Shown piece after piece: positions 45,253 through 53,697 of a stretch of 64,000 nucleotides of DNA (position 1 is its first letter; each line of letters opens with the position of its first letter). Where the stretch lies: positions 1 through 64,000 of the forward strand of contig NZ_CP141832.1 in the NCBI RefSeq assembly GCF_043633585.1, given 5' to 3'. A program made the translations under genes and the position numbers. The notes beneath the pieces were generated by a model. It searched no databases, was not told the DNA's origin, and saw only the letters and a list, made by a program, of their open reading frames with translations. Source of the stretch: Lacrimispora sinapis. GTDB lineage: Bacteria > Bacillota > Clostridia > Lachnospirales > Lachnospiraceae.

Positions 45253-46194
45253 ATGCTGGAATTTTTACAGACAGGCAAAGCGTTATACGTGCTGGCAGCT
45301 TTTTGCGGCATTGGAGTTATTACCAGATGGCTGACACGTAACCTCTACAAAAGATTGATTAAAGAAGCCGATAACATGACACTGACCAAAAACAAATGTC
45401 TCCGGTCCTTTAAACAGAAAACGGAATCTACGTATCAGATAAACCAGGGAATTCCAAGAATCAAGCCGTACCTGGAACGGCAGATGTATGACTTTAAATA
45501 TTTGGGCGTTACGCTCCACGGCTGGAACATATTTTCCAATCAGATGACGCTCTGGTGCTTTCTCGCAGGAGGCGGGGCAGCGTTTGCTTCCTATTGGTAC
45601 CGGACCGATCCTTATTACATAGTCCTATACGGTTCCATGGGGATCATGGCCGGACTGTTTACCATTCTGGTGGACCATGGGGCAGGGATTTCAGAGAAAC
45701 GGCAGCAGCTGTTTGCCGTTTTGGATAATTACCTGGAAAATGTCCTGATCTACCGGCTGGACCAGGCCAGGGATGAATTTGACGGAATCTCCGGTCCCCG
45801 TTTGGAGCCGCGTGAAAATATAAGAGCTATTTACCCGGCCGCGAAAAGAGGCTCAGAGGAGACGGAAGCGGAGCAAGATAAGAAGACAGAGCGGCGGAGT
45901 GCAAGGCAGAGACTAAAAGCGGAACGGCCGGAAAAGCCGGCAAGGAACCGGGTTCAGCCAATCGAAGAGTATTCGGATGAAAGAGAGGAGGAAGCAGAGC
46001 AAAGCGAAAAGAGTGGGTCTTTGGAGGCCGTCGGTTCCCGGCGGGATGTGGATTACTTAAAACGGAGTCTGGAACAGATTGCGGCAAGCCGGGAAAAGAA
46101 ACGGAGCAGCCGGGCGGGAGAGGACTGGCTGAAGGACCTAAGCCCGGATGAATTAAAGCTGATCGGTGAAATCCTTCAGGAGTATCTGACATGA
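45253..46194 (+). CDS. Membrane protein of unknown function
   Basis: A 313-residue protein from ATG 45253 (MLEFLQTGKALYVLAAF), preceded by AAAGGGGAG. Three hydrophobic segments are visible at about 9-26, 95-115 and 122-142. The C-terminal half is soluble, highly charged and low in complexity, rich in Glu, Arg and Lys, and ends in DLSPDELKLIGEILQEYL. I do not recognise the family with confidence; it may be specific to Lachnospiraceae. It lies between mtnN and pgi and seems to have its own leader. Confidence 0.75.
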   Translation: MLEFLQTGKALYVLAAFCGIGVITRWLTRNLYKRLIKEADNMTLTKNKCLRSFKQKTESTYQINQGIPRIKPYLERQMYDFKYLGVTLHGWNIFSNQMTLWCFLAGGGAAFASYWYRTDPYYIVLYGSMGIMAGLFTILVDHGAGISEKRQQLFAVLDNYLENVLIYRLDQARDEFDGISGPRLEPRENIRAIYPAAKRGSEETEAEQDKKTERRSARQRLKAERPEKPARNRVQPIEEYSDEREEEAEQSEKSGSLEAVGSRRDVDYLKRSLEQIAASREKKRSSRAGEDWLKDLSPDELKLIGEILQEYLT

Positions 46195-46309
46195 ACCTTT
46201 GGAAGACATAAGAAAATCATGTCGCAATTAGACGGTTTTTATGATATAATTTTCCTTAACAGGCAGTCAGAAACCTGAACAAACAGAAGGAAAAAGGAGA
46301 ATATGAACA

Positions 46310-47656
46310 ATGGGAAATTTAGTTTTTGATTATTCCAAGGCGTCCGGCTTTGTTTCAGCAGAAGAAATAGAGAATATGAAAGCCGCAGTTATGTGTGCAA
46401 GAGACACCCTGATGAACAAGTCTGGTGCAGGCAATGATTTTCTGGGGTGGATTGATCTTCCGACCGATTATGATAAGGAAGAGTTTCATAGAATAAAGGC
46501 AGCTGCGGAGAAGATTCAAAAAGACTCCGACGTACTGTTAGTCGTTGGCATTGGCGGTTCCTATCTCGGTGCAAGAGCAGCCATTGAATTTTTATCCCAT
46601 AGTTTTTATAATGTATTGCCAAAAGAATCACGTAAAACACCGGAGATTTACTTCGCCGGCAACAGCATCAGCAGCAAATACATCAAGGATTTAAAGGATG
46701 TGCTGAAAGGAAAGGATTTTTCCGTTAATATTATATCAAAATCCGGAACAACCACAGAACCGGCAATCGCATTCCGGGTATTTAAGGATATGCTGATTGA
46801 GAAATATGGCCGTGAGGAGGCAAATAAAAGGATTTATGCCACCACGGACAAAGCAAAGGGCGCGCTCAAGAATCTGGCCGACCAGGAGGGATATGAAACC
46901 TTTGTGGTACCTGATGATGTAGGCGGACGTTTCTCCGTTCTTACGGCAGTCGGACTTCTTCCCATCGCAGCCTCCGGCGCAGATATCGACCGGCTGATGG
47001 AAGGCGCACAGGCCGCCAGAAAAGCAGCCATTGAAACTCCATATGAGTCTAACGGAGCCCTTCAATATGCGGCAGTACGCAATATTCTTCTCCGGAAGGG
47101 CAAGACGGTTGAGATCGTTGCCAATTATGAGCCAAGCCTTCATTACGTTTCCGAATGGTGGAAGCAGTTATTCGGAGAGAGTGAAGGAAAAGACCAGAGA
47201 GGTATTTTCCCGGCTGCAGTAGATCTGACCACAGATCTCCACTCTATGGGACAGTTTATTCAGGATGGTGCCAGAATTATGTTTGAAACCGTACTGAATG
47301 TAGCAAAATCTCCCGCAGAAATTCTTATCAAGGAGGAAGAAGTTGATACGGACGGCATGAATTATCTGGCAGGAAAAAGCGTTGACTTTGTCAATAAGAG
47401 TGCCATGAACGGAACCATTTTAGCCCACAGTGACGGAAATGTGCCCAATCTTTTGGTTGAGATTCCAGAGCAGGATGAATACAGCCTGGGACAGCTGTTT
47501 TACTTCTTTGAATTCGCATGCGGGGTCAGCGGATATCTGTTAGGAGTGAATCCGTTCAACCAGCCTGGAGTGGAAAGCTATAAGAAGAACATGTTCGCTC
47601 TTCTGGGAAAACCTGGTTATGAAAAGGAAAGAGAAGAACTGTTAAAGCGGTTATAA
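46310..47656 (+). CDS. pgi: Glucose-6-phosphate isomerase
   Basis: Pgi interconverts glucose-6-phosphate and fructose-6-phosphate. The 448-residue length fits the shorter Gram-positive type. Features are VGIGGSYLGARAAIEFL near 73, ISKSGTTTEPAIAFR near 143 and GGRFSVLTAVGLLPIA near 204. QLFGESEGKDQRGIFPA near 284 and the C-terminal FNQPGVESYKKNMF are also present. AAAAGGAG precedes ATG 46310. TATAAT at 46245 marks a likely -10; no good -35 is seen. A strong terminator follows. Confidence 0.97.
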   Translation: MGNLVFDYSKASGFVSAEEIENMKAAVMCARDTLMNKSGAGNDFLGWIDLPTDYDKEEFHRIKAAAEKIQKDSDVLLVVGIGGSYLGARAAIEFLSHSFYNVLPKESRKTPEIYFAGNSISSKYIKDLKDVLKGKDFSVNIISKSGTTTEPAIAFRVFKDMLIEKYGREEANKRIYATTDKAKGALKNLADQEGYETFVVPDDVGGRFSVLTAVGLLPIAASGADIDRLMEGAQAARKAAIETPYESNGALQYAAVRNILLRKGKTVEIVANYEPSLHYVSEWWKQLFGESEGKDQRGIFPAAVDLTTDLHSMGQFIQDGARIMFETVLNVAKSPAEILIKEEEVDTDGMNYLAGKSVDFVNKSAMNGTILAHSDGNVPNLLVEIPEQDEYSLGQLFYFFEFACGVSGYLLGVNPFNQPGVESYKKNMFALLGKPGYEKEREELLKRL

Positions 47657-47672
47657 GTTTTTAAAATAGAAT

Positions 47673-47707
47673 GCCGGTGCTCGGTTAAGAGCACCGGTTA
47701 CTTTTTT
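47673..47707 (+). terminator. Terminator after pgi
   Basis: CCGGTGCTC pairs with GAGCACCGG across GGTTAA and is followed by TTACTTTTTT. Confidence 0.92.
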
Positions 47708-47812
47708 GTGTCAAAATTAAGGATAATTTAACAAAATTTAATTAGTTATCTTGGTTTGGTTATAGTATACTGGTTAGGTAACAAATGAACCACATTATTT
47801 TAGGAGGAAGAT

Positions 47813-48586
47813 ATGAAAAAAAGTTTAACAATTCTTCTTGCTGCAGCAATGGCGTTTTCTTTGACCGCCTGCTCAGGAGGAAAGGACGCAAAGGCCATTT
47901 ATGACGATGCAACAAAGAAAACATCTGAACTGACATCCATGGAGGCGAATTCTGCAGTCAACATGCAGATGGCTCAGGGAGAGGAAAAGACAGACATCAA
48001 TATGAAACTGGATATGAAGATATCCGGGATCAATACCGATAGCATGAAGTATCTGGCAGAGGGAACCACCTCACTTATGGGTCAGGACATCAAACTGTCC
48101 ATGTACTATGAAGGCGGATATTATTACATGGATTCCATGGGACAGAAGATCAAATATGCCATGGATTTAGATGAAATGATGAAACAGATCAAGCAGGGCA
48201 CAGAAGGTGCCAGCGTTGATTCTTCTTACTTAAAGGAGATTACAGCCAAAAAGGACGGAGATAACCAGATTCTTTCTTTCAGCATTGATGCGGGGAAGAT
48301 GGATACTTATGTAAAGGATTTGATGGGGCAGTTAGGAACCGCCGGATTGGAAGGAGTAACTTATAACATCAAAGAAGCAAAGGGCGAAGCTACTGTGAAT
48401 AAAGAAGGATATTTTACTTCTCAGAAGATCACCCTGACAATGGATATGACAAGCCAGGATCAGACTTTCTCCATTGTTATGGATACAGATACGACGTATT
48501 TGAATCCAGGCCAGGCCGTAGAAGTGACCGCACCGGATTTGAGCGGTTATACAGAAGTTGATCCAAAAACCTTACAGGCTCAGTAA
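47813..48586 (+). CDS. Lipoprotein of unknown function (LppX/DUF6612-like)
   Basis: A 257-residue lipoprotein. The lipobox is SLTAC with Cys20, after a typical signal. The mature part has alternating beta segments with many Met, Asp and Lys residues, resembling the LolA/LppX-like half-barrel of DUF6612 proteins; that match is from pattern memory only. It would be anchored to the outer face of the membrane. ATG 47813 follows TAGGAGGAAG. TATACT at 47766 may be the -10. A bidirectional terminator separates it from the opposite-strand gene. Confidence 0.85.
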   Translation: MKKSLTILLAAAMAFSLTACSGGKDAKAIYDDATKKTSELTSMEANSAVNMQMAQGEEKTDINMKLDMKISGINTDSMKYLAEGTTSLMGQDIKLSMYYEGGYYYMDSMGQKIKYAMDLDEMMKQIKQGTEGASVDSSYLKEITAKKDGDNQILSFSIDAGKMDTYVKDLMGQLGTAGLEGVTYNIKEAKGEATVNKEGYFTSQKITLTMDMTSQDQTFSIVMDTDTTYLNPGQAVEVTAPDLSGYTEVDPKTLQAQ

Positions 48587-48610
48587 CAGGATATAAACCT
48601 TTCTAAGAAT

Positions 48611-48658
48611 AAAAAAGGCTCTTCCAAGGCAAGAATAATGTCTGGAAGAGCTATTTTT
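48611..48658. terminator. Bidirectional terminator
   Basis: GCTCTTCCA pairs with TGGAAGAGC, flanked by A6 on the left and T5 on the right, between two convergent genes. Confidence 0.88.
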
Positions 48659-48923
48659 ATTCTTCGATCACCTGAATTTCCAGAAAATCAAACGCAATGT
48701 GCTCGATAAAATTATCCTGGTAAAACCTGGCTTTGGAGTGTTTTTGAAACTCCTCTACAGTGGCATTGAGCCACAGGGGTTTTCCCAAATCAAACTGGTA
48801 GCAGATCTCATCCAGTGCGTTAAAAACCATGGTTGTTCTGGAAAGACTGTAATCGGAAATGCAGATGACGGTATCCTTCACGATTTTCGTGTCTTTGATC
48901 ATTTTTGCCCACATACGAAACAT
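48657..48923 (-). CDS. Small conserved hypothetical protein
   Basis: An 88-residue protein starting MFRMWAKMIKDTKIVKDTVI at ATG 48923, with AGAAGGGAAAA upstream on that strand. It appears soluble, with no signal peptide, cysteine pair or known motif. The frame extends 18 codons upstream, but that segment has no ribosome site. A likely promoter lies upstream: TTGCGC (49009-49004) and TATAAT (48985-48980). I do not recognise the function. Confidence 0.75.
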   Translation of the reverse strand: MFRMWAKMIKDTKIVKDTVICISDYSLSRTTMVFNALDEICYQFDLGKPLWLNATVEEFQKHSKARFYQDNFIEHIAFDFLEIQVIEE

Positions 48924-49027
48924 AATGAATTTTCCCTTCTGAAATAAGCGGTTATCACCGCCGGTTTGATGCTGCAACGATTATATCACCGGGAAAGGAC
49001 AAAGCGCAAGCAGGAAAATGACGGACA

Positions 49028-49056
49028 TTGTAAAACCATGAAAAATATGATAGAAT
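49028..49056 (+). promoter_or_regulatory. Promoter of the coiled-coil membrane protein
   Basis: TTGTAA (49028-49033) and TAGAAT (49051-49056), 17-bp spacer. It lies head-to-head with the minus-strand promoter at 48980-49009. Confidence 0.65.
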
Positions 49057-49090
49057 CGTCATAGGAAAAACCCAAGGAGGAACACTTAAG

Positions 49091-50182
49091 ATGGCACAAC
49101 CCATAACGGATCAGGTTGGTTTTCTTGGAGAGGCCTGCAGAGCCGTCCAGGAGTTATCGGCGAGCAGGAATCTTCTGGATAAGTTCCATCAGGAGAAGAA
49201 ACGTCTGGAAAAGGAACTGGAGGCAGAAAAAAAGGCTGTGGCAGATGCCATTAACCTTACGGTCAAAAAACGATTGGAAGAGATTGAAGCCACATATGAC
49301 AAGGAAATTGCCAGGGAACAGGACTCCTTAAAGCGGATGAGGAGCAAACGGGAAAAAGCAAAATCCCAGGGGATTAAGGAACGGATCGAAGAGGAAACAG
49401 AAGAATTAAAGGAAAATAATAAGGAGTTAAAGCAGCAGTTGAAGGATATTTTCCGGAAGGAAGGAGTTCCTTTATTTTGCAGAAGCAGGCTGTATTATGC
49501 CCTGTATATGCCTGACAGCTTTCAGGAATGGACGACTTTGTTTTTTTCCATTTTGTTTTGTTTTCTTGCCATTCCCTGCGGAATCTATTTTCTGATTCCT
49601 CAGAGGACCCCTTATTATTTGATCGGAATCTATTTTTTGACCATCCTTATCTTTGGAGGCAGTTACATCCTTATTAATAACCGGACCAAAGTCAGGCATC
49701 AAAGTGCACTTAAAAAAGGAAGGTCCATCCGGGACTTTATTAGAGCAAATGACCGGAAGATCAGGCTGATCATTCGTTCCATTAAACGGGACCGTGACGA
49801 AGCCGTCTATAACCTGGAAAAATATGATGATGAGATTGCCCGCATGGAACAGGATTTAACGGATATCACCGAAAAAAAACGGGAGGCGTTAAATACGTTT
49901 GATAAGGTGACAAAGACTATTATATCCGATGAGATTGAAGGCAACAGCAGAGACACTCTTGACAGGCTGTCCAAAGAGTATGAAGAGGCAGCTGCCAAGG
50001 TGAGGGAGGCAGAGGTGCGGGTGAAGGAACAGACCCTCTTTATTAACGATCATTACGCTTCTTATGTAGGCAAAGAGTATATGGTCCCGGAACGGCTTGA
50101 TGAGCTGGCAGATATGATCCGAATGGGAAAGGCTTCCTCCATAAGCGAGGCCAAGGCCATTTATAAGAGTCTTAAGGAATAG
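49091..50182 (+). CDS. Coiled-coil membrane protein of unknown function
   Basis: A 363-residue protein with three parts. Residues about 15-125 form a long coiled coil rich in Glu, Lys and Arg. Two membrane helices follow at about 150-172 (LFFSILFCFLAIPCGIYFLI) and 176-197 (YYLIGIYFLTILIFGGSYIL). A second coiled coil covers about 205-330. The two coiled arms on one side of a hairpin anchor suggest a scaffold or sensor, but no family is recognised. AAGGAGGAACAC precedes ATG 49091. A strong terminator follows, so it is probably monocistronic. Confidence 0.82.
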   Translation: MAQPITDQVGFLGEACRAVQELSASRNLLDKFHQEKKRLEKELEAEKKAVADAINLTVKKRLEEIEATYDKEIAREQDSLKRMRSKREKAKSQGIKERIEEETEELKENNKELKQQLKDIFRKEGVPLFCRSRLYYALYMPDSFQEWTTLFFSILFCFLAIPCGIYFLIPQRTPYYLIGIYFLTILIFGGSYILINNRTKVRHQSALKKGRSIRDFIRANDRKIRLIIRSIKRDRDEAVYNLEKYDDEIARMEQDLTDITEKKREALNTFDKVTKTIISDEIEGNSRDTLDRLSKEYEEAAAKVREAEVRVKEQTLFINDHYASYVGKEYMVPERLDELADMIRMGKASSISEAKAIYKSLKE

Positions 50183-50187
50183 AATGA

Positions 50188-50236
50188 AGGTGCAGAAAAA
50201 TACGCGGAGGCGGGTTTTTCCTGCACCTGTTTTTTC
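50188..50236 (+). terminator. Terminator after the coiled-coil gene
   Basis: AGGTGCAGAAAAA pairs with TTTTTCCTGCACCT (one bulge) and is followed by GTTTTTTCG. Confidence 0.92.
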
Positions 50237-50325
50237 GTAATTTTTTCCCCGCAGTGTGGTGAATAATTCCATAAATCACGGCTTATAATAGAACAGAGAA
50301 AATAAGGACAGCAAGGCAGGATATT

Positions 50326-50925
50326 ATGAAATTATGGGAAAGAATTGCGATCCGGGGAAACCGGGACGTTTTTTATTATGACACAAAGCATACCTTTGAA
50401 GCAGAGGACTTTGCTTCCAGACTTTACGATATGATAAGTACGGAGCTGGAGAATAAAAAAGCAGCTGGAGTACTTTTTTTGTGCATCGGCACCGACCGTT
50501 CCACGGGAGACAGCCTTGGGCCCTTAATTGGTTACAAGCTAAAAGACAGGGGACTGGAGCATCTGGAGGTCATGGGAACTCTGGAGCGTCCGGTCCACGC
50601 CATGAATCTTGAAACGTATCAGACGATTCTACGGCTGCGTTACCCCAATTACGTGGTGGTTGCAGTGGATGCTTCCGTTGGAAATATGGAGCACATCGGC
50701 TACGTGACCCTGGGAAGAGGGGCACTGAAGCCGGGACTTGGAGTCAGTAAGGAGCTGCGGGCCGTAGGGGATATTTTTATTACCGGGATCGTAGGGAGCT
50801 GCGGAAATTACGATCCTCTCATGCTGCAGAGCATACGGCTTTCCGTTGTGATGCGCATGGCTGACTGCATCAGCCACAGTATTTATCTTGTCGAAAAGTT
50901 ATGGGAAAACACGTCCATGCTTTGA
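50326..50925 (+). CDS. yyaC: Spore protease-like protein YyaC
   Basis: A 199-residue protein of the YyaC family, related to the germination protease Gpr fold and restricted to spore formers. The family pattern is FLCIGTDRSTGDSLGPLIGYKL near 50, MGTLERPVHAMNL near 85, and VVAVDASVGNMEHIGYV near 108. GLGVSKELRAVGDIFITGIVG follows near 140. Its exact role in sporulation is unknown. TATAAT at 50284 is a possible -10; I could not fit a convincing sporulation sigma-factor promoter. It ends near the -35 of the next gene. Confidence 0.9.
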   Translation: MKLWERIAIRGNRDVFYYDTKHTFEAEDFASRLYDMISTELENKKAAGVLFLCIGTDRSTGDSLGPLIGYKLKDRGLEHLEVMGTLERPVHAMNLETYQTILRLRYPNYVVVAVDASVGNMEHIGYVTLGRGALKPGLGVSKELRAVGDIFITGIVGSCGNYDPLMLQSIRLSVVMRMADCISHSIYLVEKLWENTSML

Positions 50926-50949
50926 CATGATTTTCGCCCTTTGTATGCT
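50922..50949 (+). promoter_or_regulatory. Promoter of the LysM protein
   Basis: TTGACA (50922-50927) and TATGCT (50944-50949), 16-bp spacer. The -35 overlaps the yyaC stop codon. Confidence 0.6.
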
Positions 50950-50989
50950 ATGATTCATTGGATTAAATAAAAAATAGCGGGGTGAGCCA

Positions 50990-52348
50990 ATGGGTGAATT
51001 ATACAATCCGTACCCGAAGCTGCCGAAAAATATCAGGCAGATCGGGGAACGGGACCAGATCGTAAAGTTATATGTAGAGGATTATGTAAACACGTATTTG
51101 AAACGTCTGTATCCTGTAAAAGGACAACCACTTCGGGTAGGCTTATTGCTTGGAAGTATAGAACTAAATGACGGAACGCCTTATATCTTCATTGACGGAG
51201 CTTTGGAGATGGAGGACGTGACAGATGCAGAAGGAAGAGTGGAATTTACAGAGCTTTCCTGGAAAAAAGCCTATCAGAACATGGAACAGCTTTTCCCAAA
51301 GAGATCCATTCAGGGCTGGTTTTTATGCGGCAGTCCGGGAGATGATCTTACCCCTTTGAATTATTGGAAACAGCATGTCCAGTATTTTGAGGGTACCAAT
51401 AAACTGATGTATTTAAGCAATGGAACGGAAGGAGATGAAACAGTTTACATATCGTCAGAGGACGGATTTTACCGGCTTCAGGGCTATAGTATCTATTATG
51501 AGCGAAATCAGATGATGCAGGACTACATGGTTCTGCGAAAAGATGTAAAACGTATCGAAACCGATACAAATGATAAGGTAATTGAAGAATTCCGCAAGCG
51601 AATGGACGAGCGCAAAGAGGAAGTTACGGACAGGCATCAGACCACCGGGCTCCTTCGAGGCATGTGTACTGCGATGGCAGTCGTCATATTAGCTGGCGGA
51701 ATTGTTCTGTTTAACAACTATGAACGGATGCAGAGCATGGAAAGCGTAATCGTTTCCGCTATACCGGCAAAAGCACAGCAGATTTTTGGAGGCAGCCAGA
51801 AAAAGGGCGCCAAAGCCGAATCCAGGGTCGTGGTGGAAGATGCGGAAGCGGGCATTTCTCCAACGACTGCTGTGAATAAGGAAACCATGTCGAAAACGCT
51901 GCCGGAAACAAAGGCCGGGGAAGGTCAGGCAGCGGCAGAGACAAAAGCCGCCCCGGGACAGACCAGCGCAGCGTCGGCTGAGACCCAAACGGTGCCGGGA
52001 CAGACCAGCGCAGCATCTGCTGAGACCCAAACGGTGCCGGGACAGACCAGCGCGGCATCGGCTGAAACCCAAACGGTGCCGGAACAGACCAGCGCAGCTT
52101 CTGCGGAAACAAAGAAGGCTCCGTCAAAGGAGAGCAAGGCTTCGGGGGAAACCAGCCAGGCACCGGCGGAAACAGAAGCCGCCGCAGGAGCAGGACAGCG
52201 GGTCCATGTGGTCCAGGAGGGAGAGACGCTGTACGGAATCATGATAGCAGAATACCACAATGTGAATAAGCTGGAGGAAATCTGTGAGCTCAATGGATTG
52301 GAGGATGAGAATAAGATCGTAGCGGGTCAGAAATTACTGCTTCCGTAG
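50990..52348 (+). CDS. Membrane-anchored LysM protein with tandem repeat stalk
   Basis: A 452-residue protein. The N-terminal 210 residues form a soluble domain without a name I can give, with GLLLGSIELNDGTPYIFIDGAL and RSIQGWFLCGSPG, reminiscent of a JAB/MPN-like fold. One membrane helix lies at about 224-244 (MAVVILAGGIVLF). An Ala/Thr/Glu-rich stalk with 14-residue repeats covers about 321-390. The last 45 residues are a LysM domain (HVVQEGETLYGIMIAEYHNV), which binds peptidoglycan. The N-terminal domain would be cytoplasmic. GGGGTGAG precedes ATG 50990. Function unknown. Confidence 0.85.
   Translation: MGELYNPYPKLPKNIRQIGERDQIVKLYVEDYVNTYLKRLYPVKGQPLRVGLLLGSIELNDGTPYIFIDGALEMEDVTDAEGRVEFTELSWKKAYQNMEQLFPKRSIQGWFLCGSPGDDLTPLNYWKQHVQYFEGTNKLMYLSNGTEGDETVYISSEDGFYRLQGYSIYYERNQMMQDYMVLRKDVKRIETDTNDKVIEEFRKRMDERKEEVTDRHQTTGLLRGMCTAMAVVILAGGIVLFNNYERMQSMESVIVSAIPAKAQQIFGGSQKKGAKAESRVVVEDAEAGISPTTAVNKETMSKTLPETKAGEGQAAAETKAAPGQTSAASAETQTVPGQTSAASAETQTVPGQTSAASAETQTVPEQTSAASAETKKAPSKESKASGETSQAPAETEAAAGAGQRVHVVQEGETLYGIMIAEYHNVNKLEEICELNGLEDENKIVAGQKLLLP
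51950..52159 (+). repeat. 42-bp tandem repeat in the LysM protein stalk
   Basis: Four near-identical 42-bp units (51950-52117) encode VPGQTSAASAETQT or close variants, and a degenerate fifth follows to 52159. The frame is preserved. The nucleotide identity between units is high, suggesting recent expansion. Confidence 0.93.
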
Positions 52349-52370
52349 AAAAAATATAATGCGTTTCTTC

Positions 52371-52398
52371 TTGAAATGATGTATACTACAACTATATA
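52371..52398 (+). promoter_or_regulatory. Promoter of the DUF5711-transketolase pair
   Basis: TTGAAA (52371-52376) and TATATA (52393-52398), 16-bp spacer, 25 bp before the start codon. Confidence 0.5.
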
Positions 52399-52422
52399 TG
52401 GGCATTTTTAGGAGAAAACTGC

Positions 52423-53697
52423 ATGAGTGAATGGAACTCTATGAACAGAGAGATTAAAAAAAACCAGCTGAGGCGGCAGATTGTCCCAACGTCTGTGGAC
52501 AAGGATGAATCCAGCGAAGAAATCATAAAAAAAGCCCGCGATAAGGTAAGGAAGAAAAGGCTCAGAATCTTTCTGGTACTGTTTATTGTGTTTGCAGCAG
52601 GAGGGATCGGTGCATTTCAGTATTTCCGGCTCTATCATTATACCAGGTATGGGGTGGTCTGGGCAAAGCAGATGAATGAGGGAAGCTATGAAGGATATAT
52701 GGATTTTGGTTCCAATGTGCTGAAATACAGCAAGGATGGTGCCTCCTATGTGGATTCCCAGGGAAAAGAAGTGTGGATTCAAAGCTATGAGATGAAATCG
52801 CCGAAGGCTTACGTTAGTGGGGACTATGCGGCCATTGTTGACCAGCAGGGGAATTCCATCTATATTTTTGACAAAGCAGGGAAAACAGGAGTGGCGACTA
52901 CGGTTCTTCCCATCGTGAAGGCCACCGTATCCTCGTATGGAGTGGTAGCTGCCATATTAGAGGATTCCACCTCCAATTACATTTATTTTTTTAATCAGGA
53001 TGGATCGGTTCTTGATGTGAAGATCAAAGCGCTTTTAGGGGGGGATTCCGGTTATCCGGTGGATATCAGCTTATCTCCTGACGGAACCCAGCTGATGGGG
53101 GCCTATGCCTATTTAAAAAACGGTACGTTAAACGGCAGGGTCGCGTTTCATAACTTTTCTGAAATCGGAAAGAGCATTCCGGACAGGCTGGTAGGCGGCT
53201 TTGACCAGCCATATGACGGAGCACTTGTGGCTCAGGTCCGGTTCCTTGATGATACTTATTCCTGTGCATTTGCAGACAACAGCGTATCATTTTATTCCAC
53301 AAAGAACGCCCTCTCTCCGGAGCTGTTAAAGCAGATTCCGGTACAGGAGGAGATTAAGAGCGTCTTTTATTCCCCCAAATATGTTGGCCTGATCCTGGAC
53401 AACCCGAAAGGGGAGAACCCCTACCGGATGGAGGTCTATAAGGCCAATGGAGACCATGTGTTTTCCACAGGTTTCCAATATCAGTATACCAGCGCGGATA
53501 TTGACGGAGATCATGTATTTCTGTATAATGGAGACTCGTGCAGAGTCTACAGCATGTCTGGCAGGCTCAAATTTTCCGGCACATTTGATTTTCCGGTATC
53601 TAAGATCCGTAACGGCAGGCTTCCAAATACCCTGATCGTGATGGGTCCTCAAAATATGAAAGAAATTAGATTACAAATAGGAGGGCAATACCAATGA
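52423..53697 (+). CDS. Membrane-anchored beta-propeller protein (DUF5711-like)
   Basis: A 424-residue protein with a basic cytoplasmic N terminus and one membrane helix at about 49-67 (FLVLFIVFAAGGIGAFQYF). The rest is an extracytoplasmic domain made of repeated beta segments such as KAYVSGDYAAIVDQQGNSIYIFD, the pattern of a WD40-like propeller. It resembles DUF5711 proteins of Lachnospiraceae; the name is from memory. TAGGAG precedes ATG 52423. Its stop overlaps the transketolase start as ATGA, so the two are translated together although no functional link is obvious. Confidence 0.82.
   Translation: MSEWNSMNREIKKNQLRRQIVPTSVDKDESSEEIIKKARDKVRKKRLRIFLVLFIVFAAGGIGAFQYFRLYHYTRYGVVWAKQMNEGSYEGYMDFGSNVLKYSKDGASYVDSQGKEVWIQSYEMKSPKAYVSGDYAAIVDQQGNSIYIFDKAGKTGVATTVLPIVKATVSSYGVVAAILEDSTSNYIYFFNQDGSVLDVKIKALLGGDSGYPVDISLSPDGTQLMGAYAYLKNGTLNGRVAFHNFSEIGKSIPDRLVGGFDQPYDGALVAQVRFLDDTYSCAFADNSVSFYSTKNALSPELLKQIPVQEEIKSVFYSPKYVGLILDNPKGENPYRMEVYKANGDHVFSTGFQYQYTSADIDGDHVFLYNGDSCRVYSMSGRLKFSGTFDFPVSKIRNGRLPNTLIVMGPQNMKEIRLQIGGQYQ

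Noticed and set aside
51689..52293. Three minus-strand frames with repeated residues opposite the LysM protein
   Set aside because: They mirror the 42-bp repeats on the sense strand and have no ribosome site.
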